Assembly: GCA_024291935.2 (NCBI GenBank)
Contig: CM044307.1
Coordinates: 94,989,461 to 95,053,460 of the forward strand
Length of the DNA stretch: 64,000 nucleotides
Direction of reading: 5' to 3'
Source: Okapia johnstoni
Taxonomy: Eukaryota > Chordata > Mammalia > Artiodactyla > Giraffidae
Part shown: piece after piece, positions 1 to 10,676 of the stretch
Layout of the letters: every line of letters begins with the position of its first letter
How positions within the stretch are numbered: position 1 is the first letter of the stretch
Position numbers and translations under genes: made by a program
Notes under the pieces: model-generated
What the model was told of the DNA's origin: nothing
The model's database searches: none
Seen by the model: the letters and a program-made list of their open reading frames with translations, nothing else

Positions 1-3000
1 CACGGTGCACCAGCCCCGAGCACCCTATATCATGCATCAAACCTGGACTGGAAATTCGTTTCACATATGATAATTTACATTCTTCAATGCCATTCTCCCA
101 TATCATCCCACCCTCACCCTCTCCCATAGAGTCCAAAAGACTGTTCTATGCATCCGTGTCTCTTTTGCTGTCTCGCATACAGGGTTATCTTTACCAACTT
201 ACTAAATTCCATAGATATGTGTTAGTGTATTGTATTGGTGTTTTTCTTTCTGGCTTACTTCACTCTGTATAATAGGCTCCAGTTTCATCCACTTCATTAG
301 AACTGATTCAAATGTATTCTTTTTAATGGCTGAGTAATATTCCACTATGTATATGTACCACTGCTTTCTTATCAATTCATCTGCTGGTGGACATCTAGGC
401 TGCTTCCATGTCCTGGCTATTATAAACAGTGCTGCGATGAACATTGGGGTACACGTGTCTCTTTAAACTCTGGTTTCCTCCATGTGTACGCTCAGCAGTG
501 GGATTGCTGGATCGTATGGCAGTTCTATTTCCAGTTTTTTGAGGAATCTCCACACTGTTCTCCATAGTGGCTGTACTAGTTTGTATTCCCACCAACAGTG
601 TAAGAGGGTTCCCTTTTCTCCACACCTTCTCCAGCATTTACTGCTTGTAGACTATTTGATACAGCCATTCTGATGGGCATGAAATGGTACCTCACCGTGG
701 TTTAGATTTGCATTTCTCTGATAATGAGTGATGTTGAGCAGCTTTTCATGTGTTTGTTAGCCATCTGTAAGTCTTCTTTGGAGAAATGTCTGTTTAGTTC
801 TTTGGCTCTCTTTTTGATAGGGTTGTTTATTTTTCTGGAATTCAGCTGCAGGAGTTGCTTATATATTTTTGAGATTAATTCTTTGTCAGTTGCTTCGTTT
901 GCTATTATTTTCTCCCATTCTGAAGGCTATCTTTTCACCTTGCTTACAGTTTCCTTTGTTGTTCAAAGGCTTTTAATTTTAATTAGGTCCCATTTGTTTA
1001 TTTTTGCTTTTATTTCCAATATTCTGGGAGGTTGGTCATAGAGGATCCTGCTGTGGTTTCTGTCGGAGAGTGTTTTGCCTATGTTTTTCTCTAGAAGTTT
1101 TATAGTTTCTGGTCTTACATTTAGATCTTTAATCCATTTTGAGTTTATTTTTGTGTATGGTGTTAGAAAATGTTCTAGTTTCATTCTTTTACAAGTGGTT
1201 GACCAGTTTTCCCAGCACCACTTGTTAAAGAGATTGTCTTTTCTCCATTGTATATTCTTGTCTCCTTTGTCAAAGATAAGGCGTCCATAGGTGTATGGAT
1301 TTATCTCTGGGCTTTCTATTTTGTTCCATTGATCTATATTTCTGTCTTTGTGCCAGTACCATACTGTCTTGATGACTGTGGCTTTGTAGTAGAGCCTGAA
1401 GTCAGGCAGGTTGATTCCTCCAGTTCCATCCTTCTTTCTCAAGATTGCTTTGGCTCTTCGAGGTTTTTTATATTTCCATATAAATTGTGCAATTATTTGT
1501 TCTAGTTCTGTGAAAAATACCGTTGGTAACTTGATAGGGATTGCATTGAAACTATAGGTTGCTTTGGGTAGTATACTCATTTTCACTATATTGATTCTTC
1601 CGATCCATGAACATGGTATATTTCTCCATCTGTTTTTGTCCTCTTTGATTTCTTTCACCAGTGTTTTATAGTTTTCTATATATAAGTCTTTTGTTTCTTT
1701 AGGTAGATATATTCCTAAGTATTTTATTCTTTTCATTGCAATGGTGAATGGAATTGTTTCCTTAATTTCTCTTTCTGTTTTCTCATTGTTAGTGTATAGG
1801 AATGCAAGGGATTTCTGTGTGTTGATTTTATATCCTGCAAATTTACTATATTCATTGATTAGCTCTAGCAATTTTCTGGTGGAGTCTTTAGGGTTTTCTA
1901 TGTAGAGGATCTGCAAACAATGAGAGTTTTACTTCTTCTTTTCCAATCTGGATTCCTTTTATTTCTTTTTCAGCTCTGATTGCTGTGGCCAAAACTTCCA
2001 AAACTATGTTGAATAGTAGTGCTGAGAGTGGGCACCCTTGTCTTGTTCGTGACTTTAGGGGAAATGCTTTCAATTTTTCACCATTGAGGATAAGGTTTGC
2101 TGTGGGTTTATCGTATATGGCTTTTATTATGTTGAGGTATGTTCCTTCTATGCCTGCTTTTTGGAGGGTTTTTATCATAAATGGATGTTAAATTTTGTCA
2201 AAGACATTCTCTCCATCTATTGAGATAATCATGGTTTTTATATTTTAATTTGTTAATGTGGTGTATCACATTGATTGACTTGCAAATATTGAAGAATCCT
2301 TGCATTCCTGGGATAAAGCCCACTTGGTCATGATGTATGATCTTTTTAATATGTTGTGGGATTCTATTTGCTAGAATTTTGTTAAGGATTTTTGCATCTA
2401 TGTTCATCAGTGATATTGGCCTGTAGTTTTCTTTTTTTGTAGCATCTTTGTCAGGTTTTGGTATTAGGGTGATGGTGGCTTCATAGAATGAGTTTGGAAG
2501 TTTACCTTCTTCTGCAATTTTCTGGAAGAGTTTGAGTAGGATAGGTGTTAGCTCTTCTCTAAATTTTTGGTAGAATTCAGCTGTGAATCCATCTGGTCGT
2601 GGGCTTTTGTTTGCTGGAAGATTTCTGATTACAGTTTCAATTTCCGTGCTTATGATGGGTCTGTTAAGATTTTCTATTTCTTCCTGGTTCAGTTTTGGAA
2701 AGTTGTACTTTTCTAAGAATTTGTCCATTTCTTACAAGTTGTCCATTTTATTTGCATATAGTTGCTGATAATAGTCTCTTATGATCCTATGTATTTCTGT
2801 GTTGTCTGTTGTGATGTCTCCATTTTCATTTCTAATTTTGTTGATTTGATTCTTCTCACTTTGTTTCTTGATGAGTCTGGCTAATGGTTTGTCAATTTTA
2901 TTTGTCTTCTCAAAGAACCAGCTTTTGGCTTTATTGATTTTTGCTATGGTCTCTTTTGTTTCTTTTGCATTTATTTCTGCCTTAATTTTTAAGATTTCTT

Positions 3001-3749
3001 TCCTTCTACTAAACCTTGGGCTCTTCATTTCTTCCTTTTTTAGTTACTTTAGGTTTAGAGTAAGGTTATTTGACTTTTTTCTTGTTTCTTGAGGTACGCC
3101 TGTATTGCTATGAACTTTCCCCTTAGCACTGCTTTTACAGTGTCCCATAGGTTTTGGGTTGTTCCATTTTCATTTTCATTCATTTCTATGCATATTTTAA
3201 TTTCTTTTTTGATTTTTCTGTGATTTGTTGGTTATTCAGCAGTGTGTTTTTCAGCCTCCATATGTTGGCATTTTTAATAGTTTTTCTCCTTTAATTGACA
3301 TCTAATCTTACTGCATTGTTGTCAGAAAAGATGCTTGGAATGATTTTAATTTTTTTGAATTTACCAAGGCTAGATTTGTGGCCCAGGATGTGATCTATTC
3401 TGGAAAAGGTTCCTTGCGCACTTGAGAAAAAGGTGAAATTCATTGTTTTGGGGTGACATGTCCTATAGGTATCAATTAGGTATAACTGGTCTGTTGCATC
3501 ATTTAAAGTTTGTGTTTTTTTGGTAATTGATGTTTAGTTGATACATCCATAGGTGTGAGTGGGGTATTAAAGTCTCCCACTATTATTGTGTTACTCGTAA
3601 TTTCCCCTTTCATACTTGTTAGCATTTGCCTTACATATTGCTGTGATCCTATGTTGGGTGCACATATATTTATAATTGTTTTATCTTCTTCTTGGATTGA
3701 TCCTTTGATCATTATGTAGTATCCTTCTTTTTCTCTTTTCACATCCTTT

Positions 3750-3765
3750 GTTTTAAGTCTATTTT
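3750..3765. repeat. 16-bp target-site duplication of inner L1 insertion
   Basis: The sequence GTTTTAAGTCTATTTT occurs here and again at 6052-6067, on either side of the inner L1 block. After the right copy the host ORF2 resumes in register (ISDKIDLK). The nick inferred on the plus strand is TTTT/A, the standard L1 endonuclease target, and T-rich sequence (the complement of the poly-A tail) follows the left copy directly. Confidence 0.93.
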
Positions 3766-4876
3766 TTTAAATAAATTTATTTATTTTAGTTGGGGGTTAA
3801 TTACTTTACAATATTGTAGTGGTTTTTGCCATACATTGACATGAATCAGCCACGGGTTTACACGTGTTCCCCATCCTGAACCCCTCTCCCACCTCCCTCC
3901 CCATCCCATCCCTCTGGGTCATCACATTTCCTCAGCCCTGAGCATCGATCATGGAACGGTGTTCTGTTTCACATATGATAATATACATGTTTCAATGCTA
4001 TTCTCTCAGAACATCCCACCCTCACCTTCTCCTGCAGACTCCATAAGACTGTTCTATGCATCTGTGTCTCTTATTCTGTCTCACATAGGGTTATCGTTAC
4101 CATCTTTCAAATTCCATATATATGCATTAGTATACTGTATTGGTGTTTTCTTTCTGGCTTACTTCACTCTGTATAATGGGCTCCAGTTTCATCCATATCA
4201 ATAGAACTGATTCAAATGTATGCTTTTTAATGGCTGAGTAATATTCCATTGTGTATATGTACCACAGCTTCCTTATCCATTCGTCTGCTGATGGACATCT
4301 AGGTTGCTTCTATGTTCTGGCTATTGTAAACAGTGCTGCGATGAACATTTGGGTACACGCATCTCTTTCAATTCTGGTTTCTTCGGTGTGTATGCCCAGC
4401 AGTGGGATTGCTGGGTCGTATGGCAGTTCTATTCCCAGTTTTTTGAGGAATCTCCACACTGTTCTCCATAGTGGCTGTACTTGTTTGCATTCCAAACCCA
4501 TTCCAGCATTTATTGCTTGTAGGCTTTTGGATAGCAGCCATTCTGACTGGCGTGAAATGGTACCTCATTGTGGTTTTGATTTGCATTTTTCTAATAATGA
4601 GTGATGTTGAGCATCTTTTCTTGTGTTTGTTGGCCATCTGTATGTCTTCTTTGGAGAAATGTCTGTTTAGTTCTTTGGCCCATTCTTTGATTTGGTCGTT
4701 TATTTTTCTGGAATTCAGCTGCAGGTGTTGTTTATATATTTTTGAGATTAATTGTTTGTCTGTTGCTTCGTTTGTTATTATTTTCTCCCATTCTGAAGGC
4801 TGTCTTTTCACCTTGCTTATAGTTTCCTTTGTTTTGCAAAAGCTTTTAATTTTAATTAGGTCCCATTTGTTTATTT
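3766..4876 (-). mobile_element. 5'-truncated L1, tandem copy A
   Basis: Begins on the left with a T/A-rich tail (complement of the L1 3' poly-A), then the L1 3'UTR, then the ORF2 C-terminus (147-codon open stretch 4368-4811). It stops abruptly inside ORF2 at 4876, where the tail of copy B begins. It carries a deletion of about 30 nt near 4491 that removes the His/Cys part of the ORF2 C-terminal zinc-knuckle region. From about 4145 to 4876 it is nearly identical to copy B (I count 4 differences in ~720 bp), but its 3'-most ~380 bp differ from B at roughly one base in nine. Confidence 0.92.
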
Positions 4877-6051
4877 TTTTTAATTAATTTATTTATTTAT
4901 TTTAGTTGGGGGCTAATTACTTTACAATATTGTAGTAGTTCTTGCCATACATTGACATGAATCAGCCATGGGTTCACATGTGCTCCCCCTCCCGAACCCT
5001 CCTCCCACCTCCCTCCCCATCCCATCCCTCCGGGCCATCCCAACGCTCCATCCCTGAGCTTCCATCCCATGCATAGAACATGGAATGGTGTTCCACTTCA
5101 CATATGACAATATACATGTTTCAATGTTATTGTCCCAGAACGTCCCACCCTCACCTTCTCCCTCAGAGTCCACAGGACTGTTCTATGCATCTGTGTCTCT
5201 CATTCTGTCTCACATATAGGGTTACCATTACCATCTTTCAAATTCCATATACATGCGTTAGTATACTGTATTGGTGCTTTTCTTTCTGGCTCACTTCACT
5301 CTGTATAATGGGCTCCAGTTTCATCCATCTCAATAGAACTGATTCAAATGTATGCTTTTTAATGGCTGAGTAATATTCCATTGTGTATATGTACCACAGC
5401 TTCCTTATCCATTCGTCTGCTGATGGACATCTAGGTTGCTTCTATGTTCTGGCTATTGTAAACAGTGCTGCGATGAACATTGGGGTACACGCATCTCTTT
5501 CAATTCTGGTTTCTTCGGTGTGTATGCCCAGCAGTGGGATTGCTGGGTCGTATGGCAGTTCTATTCCCAGTTTTTTGAGGAATCTCCACACTGTTCTCCA
5601 TAGTGGCTGTACTTGTTTGCATTCCAAACCCATTCCAGCATTTATTGCTTGTAGGCTTTTGGATAGCGGCCATTCTGACTGGCGTGAAATGGTACCTCAT
5701 TGTGGTTTTGATTTGCATTTTTCTAATAATGAGTGATGTTGAGCATCTTTTCTTGTGTTTGTTGGCCATCTGTATGTCTTCTTTGGAGAAATGTCTGTTT
5801 AGTTCTTTGGCCCATTCTTTGATTTGGTCGTTTATTTTTCTGGAATTCAGCTGCAGGTGTTGTTTATATATTTTTGAGATTAATTGTTTGTCTGTTGCTT
5901 CGTTTGTTATCATTTTCTCCCATTCTGAAGGCTGTCTTTTCACCTTGCTTATAGTTTCCTTTGTTTTGCAAAAGCTTTTAATTTTAATTAGGTCCCATTT
6001 GTTTATTTTTGCTTTTATTTCCGATATTCTGGGAGGTGGGTCATGGAGGAT
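4877..6051 (-). mobile_element. 5'-truncated L1, tandem copy B
   Basis: Second L1 3' half in the same orientation, joined head to tail to copy A, with its own A/T tail at 4877-4900 and its own 3'UTR. It contains the same ORF2 C-terminal frame (5500-5943) and the same ~30-nt deletion as copy A, near 5623. It extends only ~43 nt further 5' than copy A before meeting the right target duplication at 6052. No separate target duplication can be delimited between A and B, because the sequence ending GTTTATTTTT is shared by both. Confidence 0.9.
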
Positions 6052-6356
6052 GTTTTAAGTCTATTTTATCTGATATGAGTATTTCTGCTCCTGCTTTCTT
6101 TTGGTCTCTATTTACATGAAATATCTTTTTCCAGCCCTCCACTTTCACTATGTATGTCTCCCTTGTTTTGAGGTGGGTCTCTTGTAGACAACATATATAG
6201 GGGTATTGTTTTTTGTATCCATTCAGCCAGACTTTGTCGTTTGGTTGGGTCATTCAACTCATTTACATTTAAGGTAATTATTGATAAGTATGATCCCGTT
6301 GCCATTTACTGTATTGTTTTGGGTACGAGATTATACACCCTTTCTGTGTTTCCTAT

Positions 6357-7278
6357 CTAGAAAAGATCCTTTAGCATTTGTTGAAGAGCTGGTTTGGTGG
6401 TGTTAAATTCTCTTAGCTTTTGCTTGTCTGTAAAGCTTTTGATTTCTCCTTCATATTTGAATGATATACTTGCTGGGTACAGTAATCTGGGCTGTAGTTG
6501 TTTTCTTTCATCACTTTAAGTATGTCCTTGACATTCTCTTCTGGCCTGAAGAGTTTCTATTGAAAGATCAGCTGTTATCTTTATGGGAATCCCCTTGTGT
6601 GTTATTTGTTGTTTTTCCCTTGCTGTTTTTAATATTTGTTCTTTGTGTTTAATCTTTGTTAATTTGATTAATATGTGTCTTGGGGTGTTTCGCCTTGTGT
6701 TTATCCTGTTTGGGACTGTCTGGGTTTCTTGGACTTGGGTGATTATTTCCTTCCTCATTTAGGGACGTTTTCAACTATTATCTCCTCAAGTATTTTCTCA
6801 TGGTCTTTCTTTTTGTCTTCTTCTTCTGGGACTCTATGATTCGTATGTTGGTGTGTTTAACATTGTCCCAGAGGTCTCTGAGGTTGTCCTCATTTCTTTT
6901 AATTCTTTTTTCTTTTTGCCTCTCTGTTTCATTTATTCCTACCATTCTATCTTCTACCTCACTTATCCTATCTTCTGCCTCCATTATTCTACTGTTGGTT
7001 TCCTCCAGAGTGTTTTTGATCTCATTTATTGCATTATTCATTATCTTTTGACTCTTTTTTTTTTCTTCTAAGTTCTTGTTAAACCTTTCTTGCATTTTCT
7101 CGATCTTTGTCTCCTGGTTATTTATCTGTAACTCCAATTTGTTTTCAAGATTTTGGATCATTTTCACTATCATTATTCAGAATTCTTTATCAGGTAGATT
7201 CCCTATCTCTTCCTCTGTTTGGTTTGGAGGGCATCTATCCTGTTCCTTTACCTGCTGGGTATTTCTCTGCCTTTTCAT
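6357..7278 (-). pseudogene. L1 ORF1 (RNA-binding chaperone), broken
   Basis: Would encode the ~306-residue L1 RNA-binding protein that coats L1 RNA as a trimer. The start is taken at MKRQRNTQQ (ATG 7276-7278). An upstream in-frame extension exists (from 7359) but does not look conserved. A coiled-coil stretch with heptad-like Ile/Leu/Asn spacing spans about 7173-6960, followed by the RNA-recognition part and the C-terminal segment with ADLSIETLQARRE (6516-6758). The stop is TAG at 6357-6359. Damage: a TGA at 7174-7176 where CGA (Arg) is expected, consistent with CpG decay, and a frameshift plus stops near 6775. It lies 51 nt upstream of ORF2, the usual L1 layout. Confidence 0.88.
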
Positions 7279-7840
7279 CTTGTTTATATTGCTGTGTTTG
7301 GGGTGGCCTTTCTGTATTCTGGCAGCTTGTGGTTCCCTTTTATTGTGGAGGTTCCTCACTGTGGGTGGGGTTGGAAGTGTGGCCTGTCAAGGTTTCCTGG
7401 TTGGAGAAGCTTGTGTCTGTGTTCTGGTGGGTGGAGCTGGATTTCTTCTCCCTGGAGTGCAATGAAGTGTCCAGTCATGAGTTTTGAGATGTCAGTGGGT
7501 TTGGTGTGACTTTGGGCAGCCTGTATATTGAAACTCAGGGTTAAGTTCCTATGTTGCTGGAGAATTTTCATGGTATATCTTACTCTGGAACTTGTTGGCC
7601 CTTGTGTGGTGCTTGGATTCAGTGTAGGCGTGGAGGCATTTGATGAGCTCCTATTGATTAATGCTTCCTGGATTCAGGAGTTCTCTGGTGTTCTCAGGAT
7701 TTGGACTTAAGCCTCCTGTCTCTGGTTTTCAGTCTTATTCTTACAGTAGCCTCAAGACTTCTCCATCTCTACAGCACCAATGATAAAACATCTAGGGTAA
7801 TGATGAAAAGTTTCTCCACAACGAAGGGCATCCAGAGAGG

Positions 7841-8280
7841 TACACAGAGTTACATGAGAAGGGAAGAGGGCAGGGGGAGATAGAGGTGACCAGGAGGAGA
7901 AGAGGGGAATCAAAAGAGGAGAGAGCAAGCTAGCCAGTAATCACTTCCCTATGTGCTCTCCACCGTCTGGATCCCTCAGAGATGTTCACAGAGTTATGCA
8001 GAGAAGAGAGGAGGGAGGAAGGAGACAGAGGTGGCCGGAGGAAAAAATAGAGAATCAAAAGGAGAGAAACAGATCCAGTCAGTCATCAGTTCCCTAACTG
8101 TTCTCCACAGCCCAGAACACGCAAAGAGATTCACAGAGTTGGGTAGAGAATAAAAGGGGGAGTGGAGAGATAGAGGCGACTTGGTGGAGAAATAGGAGAG
8201 TCAAAAGGGGGAGAGGGCAATCAAGCCAGTGATCTTGCTCCCAAGTAAAATGGGTACTGAAGATTGGGTTCTTAAAGATA
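7841..8280 (-). repeat. Three-unit ~145-bp tandem array in L1 5'UTR
   Basis: The block WWCACAGAGTT followed by purine-rich GAGAAGRGAGGAGGG-like sequence, then GAGAATCAAAAG-like and CAGTNATCA-like blocks, recurs at 7841, 7985 and 8130. The spacings are 144 and 145 bp. Units have diverged by substitutions and small indels. Purines are on the plus strand, so the L1 sense strand is pyrimidine-rich here. Confidence 0.85.
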
Positions 8281-10045
8281 TAAAGTTGATAACAAATACA
8301 AAAAAGCAAAGATTAAAAATCTAGAGTAGAGGTTAGATTCTCAAAAATACAATGTTAAAAAAAGGAAAGAAAGAAAAAAAAAGTCTCACAAAAATTATAA
8401 AAATATATATATGTGAAGTTTGCTTTAAAAATAGGGTCTTTTTTTTTTTTGAAAGGTAGTAGTAGTTTATAAAAATGAAAATTGAAGGAGTAATAGGGGA
8501 CTTAAAAAATAAAAAAAATAGAAAAATAATAATTAAAAAAGTTTTAAAAATTTAAAAAATGATAATAGTAAAAATATATCTAGGACTTTCTTTGAAGCTG
8601 TTGCAGACAGTGTGGGGTCAGTTCATTTTCAGATAGTCCCTTGGTCCTGCTTGTACTTCTCAAGGTCTATATGCCCCTTCCTATGTAGTTGGTGCTAACT
8701 ACAGGGTTTTAATCTATTGCACCTGTCACTTCCAAAGTGGTTCCCTCTGTTTCTTTTAGCTTCTTCTGTTTGCTGGTCTCTTCAGTGTCTAATTTCCAGC
8801 CTGACACAAGGAGGGCGGTGATGGTCACTTTTTTTAGTCTCACTTGTTCAGTCGTGCTGTGGGGAGGGAGCAACACTGCAAACAAATTTCACTGGCATGT
8901 GCTCACAGTGATTCAGCCACACTGGGTTTGCCCCCGCTCACAGTGTGTGTGCTTTCTTAGTCTACACTGCACAGGCTCTAGGTTGCTCTGCCACGAATTG
9001 TCTGAGGCAGGCCCCTGGGGTTGCCTGTAGTTCCCAGGTCTAAGCTGGTCAGGTTCAGGTTCTCAGGAACTCCACAAAGGTGCAGACTTGGTTGAGCCTG
9101 GGTTTTCTGCCCTTCCCAGGTCCGAGCAGCTCAAGTGTCCAGGTGTTTGGCTAGCATGGTTCGGGGCTGCGCCTTTTTCCCTTCCTCCATCCCAGCCACT
9201 CGGTTTTCTGGGTGTACAATGGGTGCATCTTCTCAGATGTGCTATGTGTCTCTTCTGGGGAGCTGATCTCTGGCTGTGACCCTCCCAGCAGGTGTCGACC
9301 ATCCAGAATCCCAAGAAGTCTTGGTTAGCAACGAGGTCTGCTTGCAGTTTGGTATAGGCTGCCTCTCTGGGGCCACGATTTCACCCTTCCAGCTCTGGCT
9401 GCCCTCGTCTGCCTATCTCCGGCAAGGGATGGGTCAGTCTGCAGCTGGCTAGCTCTATTCAGTCCTTTGTTCTGTGATTGGGCCTGGCAGTGTCTTAGGT
9501 TAAGGCTTTTCCTGCAATAGCTATCCCACAGTCTGGGTTTCTATCTCAAGATAGTTCCCTCAGATTGCTCTTGGGGCATTCAAGCCCAGTCTTTACCCAA
9601 AGCAATGCAGCCCGCCCCTCTCTATCCAGCCCCCACTTGCTAGTGGGGAATGCATGCATCTGGGCTGCTGCTCATCTGGGAGTTGCTGTTAGGTATGTAA
9701 TCTGTGGGTTTTAATTATTTGTTTATTTTTCCTCCTGGTTATTTTGCTTCTGAGATTCCAAGGCTTGTCACAGACCCACCAGAGAGAGTGTTTCCTGGTG
9801 TTTGGAAACTTCTCTCTTTTTTAAGACTCCCTTCCCAGGATGGATCTCTGTCCCTACCTCTTTTGTCTCTCTTTTTATCTTTTATGTTTTGTCCTACCTC
9901 CTTTCAAAGACAATGGGCTGCCTTTCTAGGTATCTGATGTCCTCTGCCAGCATTCAGAAGTTGTTTTGTGGAATTTGTTTGGCATTTAAATGTTCTGTCG
10001 ATGAATTTGTGGGGGAGAAAGTGGTCTTCTCTTCCTCTTCCTCCA

Positions 10046-10052
10046 CCATCTT
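10046..10052 (-). promoter_or_regulatory. YY1-like core near L1 5' end
   Basis: AAGATGG on the minus strand, about 15 nt inside the inferred L1 start. Many mammalian L1 5'UTRs carry a YY1 site with this core at their first bases, where it fixes the transcription start. Binding here is inferred only from the motif and its position. Confidence 0.45.
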
Positions 10053-10062
10053 AGGACTGCCT

Positions 10063-10676
10063 CAGCTAACAAGTTCTGAACTGGCAAGACAAAGTCTTGT
10101 TCAAACTCACCACTCACCTTCCTGTGTGAAGCCTCTGGGGCTTTTGCCTTTATAAGTCACAGTCTTGTCTTTGGTCACAGAGATTGGGATGCAGAGGTTT
10201 CTGTCTCTCTCTCTCTCACACACACACTTGTCATCTATAAATTCTATCTGTCAATTTATCTATCATCTTGCTTTATCAATTTTCTCTAAGTTCATCTTTG
10301 ACATTTAATCTATGGGTGCCATTTCTTTCTGATCAGATTTTCATGTCATGTTTTGTAATAAACTCAGAGTAACTCACACTATATCTCTGTTTATGTTTTC
10401 CTTTTTTCAAAATGTAAGTCAGAACTGTCCTAGGCAAACCAGAACCCATGGTCACTTTAGAGTTACCAACATGACTTCTTAAACTCAGTCCATCTTCTAT
10501 TTAAATTCTATCTAGATTTCTAACAATGTCAGAACCTTCTCATTTGATGGACGAGAATTCATCAATTCAAGTTAGTATTTGGAAGGCAAATTGGTGACAT
10601 AAAAATCACATATTAGGGGTACAGTGATTTTTTATATATTTGAAATGCATTTTTTTTTTTTTTTTTTTTAATATTT
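10063..10676. other. Anonymous flank with short microsatellite and T-run
   Basis: No gene or clear interspersed repeat recognised. It contains a compound (TC)n(CA)n tract at 10203-10227 and a run of about 22 T at 10650-10671 immediately upstream of the BovB fragment. Confidence 0.7.

Larger units (their letters stand above)
202..6305 (-). pseudogene. L1 ORF2 (endonuclease-reverse transcriptase), broken
   Basis: Would encode the apurinic-type endonuclease and reverse transcriptase that nick target DNA and copy L1 RNA. The start ATG is at 6303-6305 (MATGSYLSIITLN), the usual N-terminus, and the terminal stop is at 202-204. The EN motif QETHL is readable near 6190 and GDFN near 3570. The catalytic SDH triad reads SDN at 3315-3326. 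RT blocks are at 2198-2728 and 1888-2178. The catalytic FADD motif is cut to FAD followed by a frameshift at 1909. The C-terminal domain is open for 317 codons (963-1916) and continues in other frames to the stop. The frame is divided by the 2.29-kb L1 insertion at 3766-6051. It cannot make a working protein. Confidence 0.92.
1..10062 (-). mobile_element. Nearly full-length ruminant L1 LINE, interrupted
   Basis: Autonomous non-LTR retrotransposon that moves by target-primed reverse transcription, here inactive. Read on the minus strand it runs 5'UTR (about 10062-7279), ORF1 (7278-6357), a 51-nt intergenic spacer, ORF2 (6305-202) and 3'UTR, which continues past the left window edge. Peptides typical of L1 are readable: the ORF1 basic and coiled-coil stretch, ORF2 endonuclease (QETHL, GDFN), reverse transcriptase ([19 protein letters not shown]) and the C-terminal KWCWENW region. 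A later L1 insertion at 3766-6051 splits the endonuclease domain. Several stops and frameshifts show it is a dead copy. The 5' limit is inferred from the AAGATGG-containing start typical of L1 5'UTRs and is not fixed by a target duplication, because the 3' end is outside the window. Confidence 0.93.
7279..10062 (-). promoter_or_regulatory. L1 5'UTR with internal promoter region
   Basis: About 2.8 kb between the ORF1 start and the inferred L1 5' end. On the minus strand it begins at a purine-rich AAGATGG block near 10050, then a GC-richer stretch (about 10000-8600) that contrasts with the AT-rich surroundings, then an A-rich segment (8285-8580), then a three-unit ~145-bp tandem array (7841-8280). 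L1 5'UTRs normally hold an internal RNA polymerase II promoter; activity here is not shown. Short open frames inside it look fortuitous. Confidence 0.75.

Noticed and set aside
963..1916. 317-codon open frame that could be taken as a gene
   Set aside because: Its sequence is the C-terminal part of L1 ORF2, in a broken LINE.
7841..8280. Regularly spaced repeats as a CRISPR-like array
   Set aside because: Units are long, contiguous and degenerate within a mammalian L1 5'UTR, with no short identical repeats separated by unique spacers.
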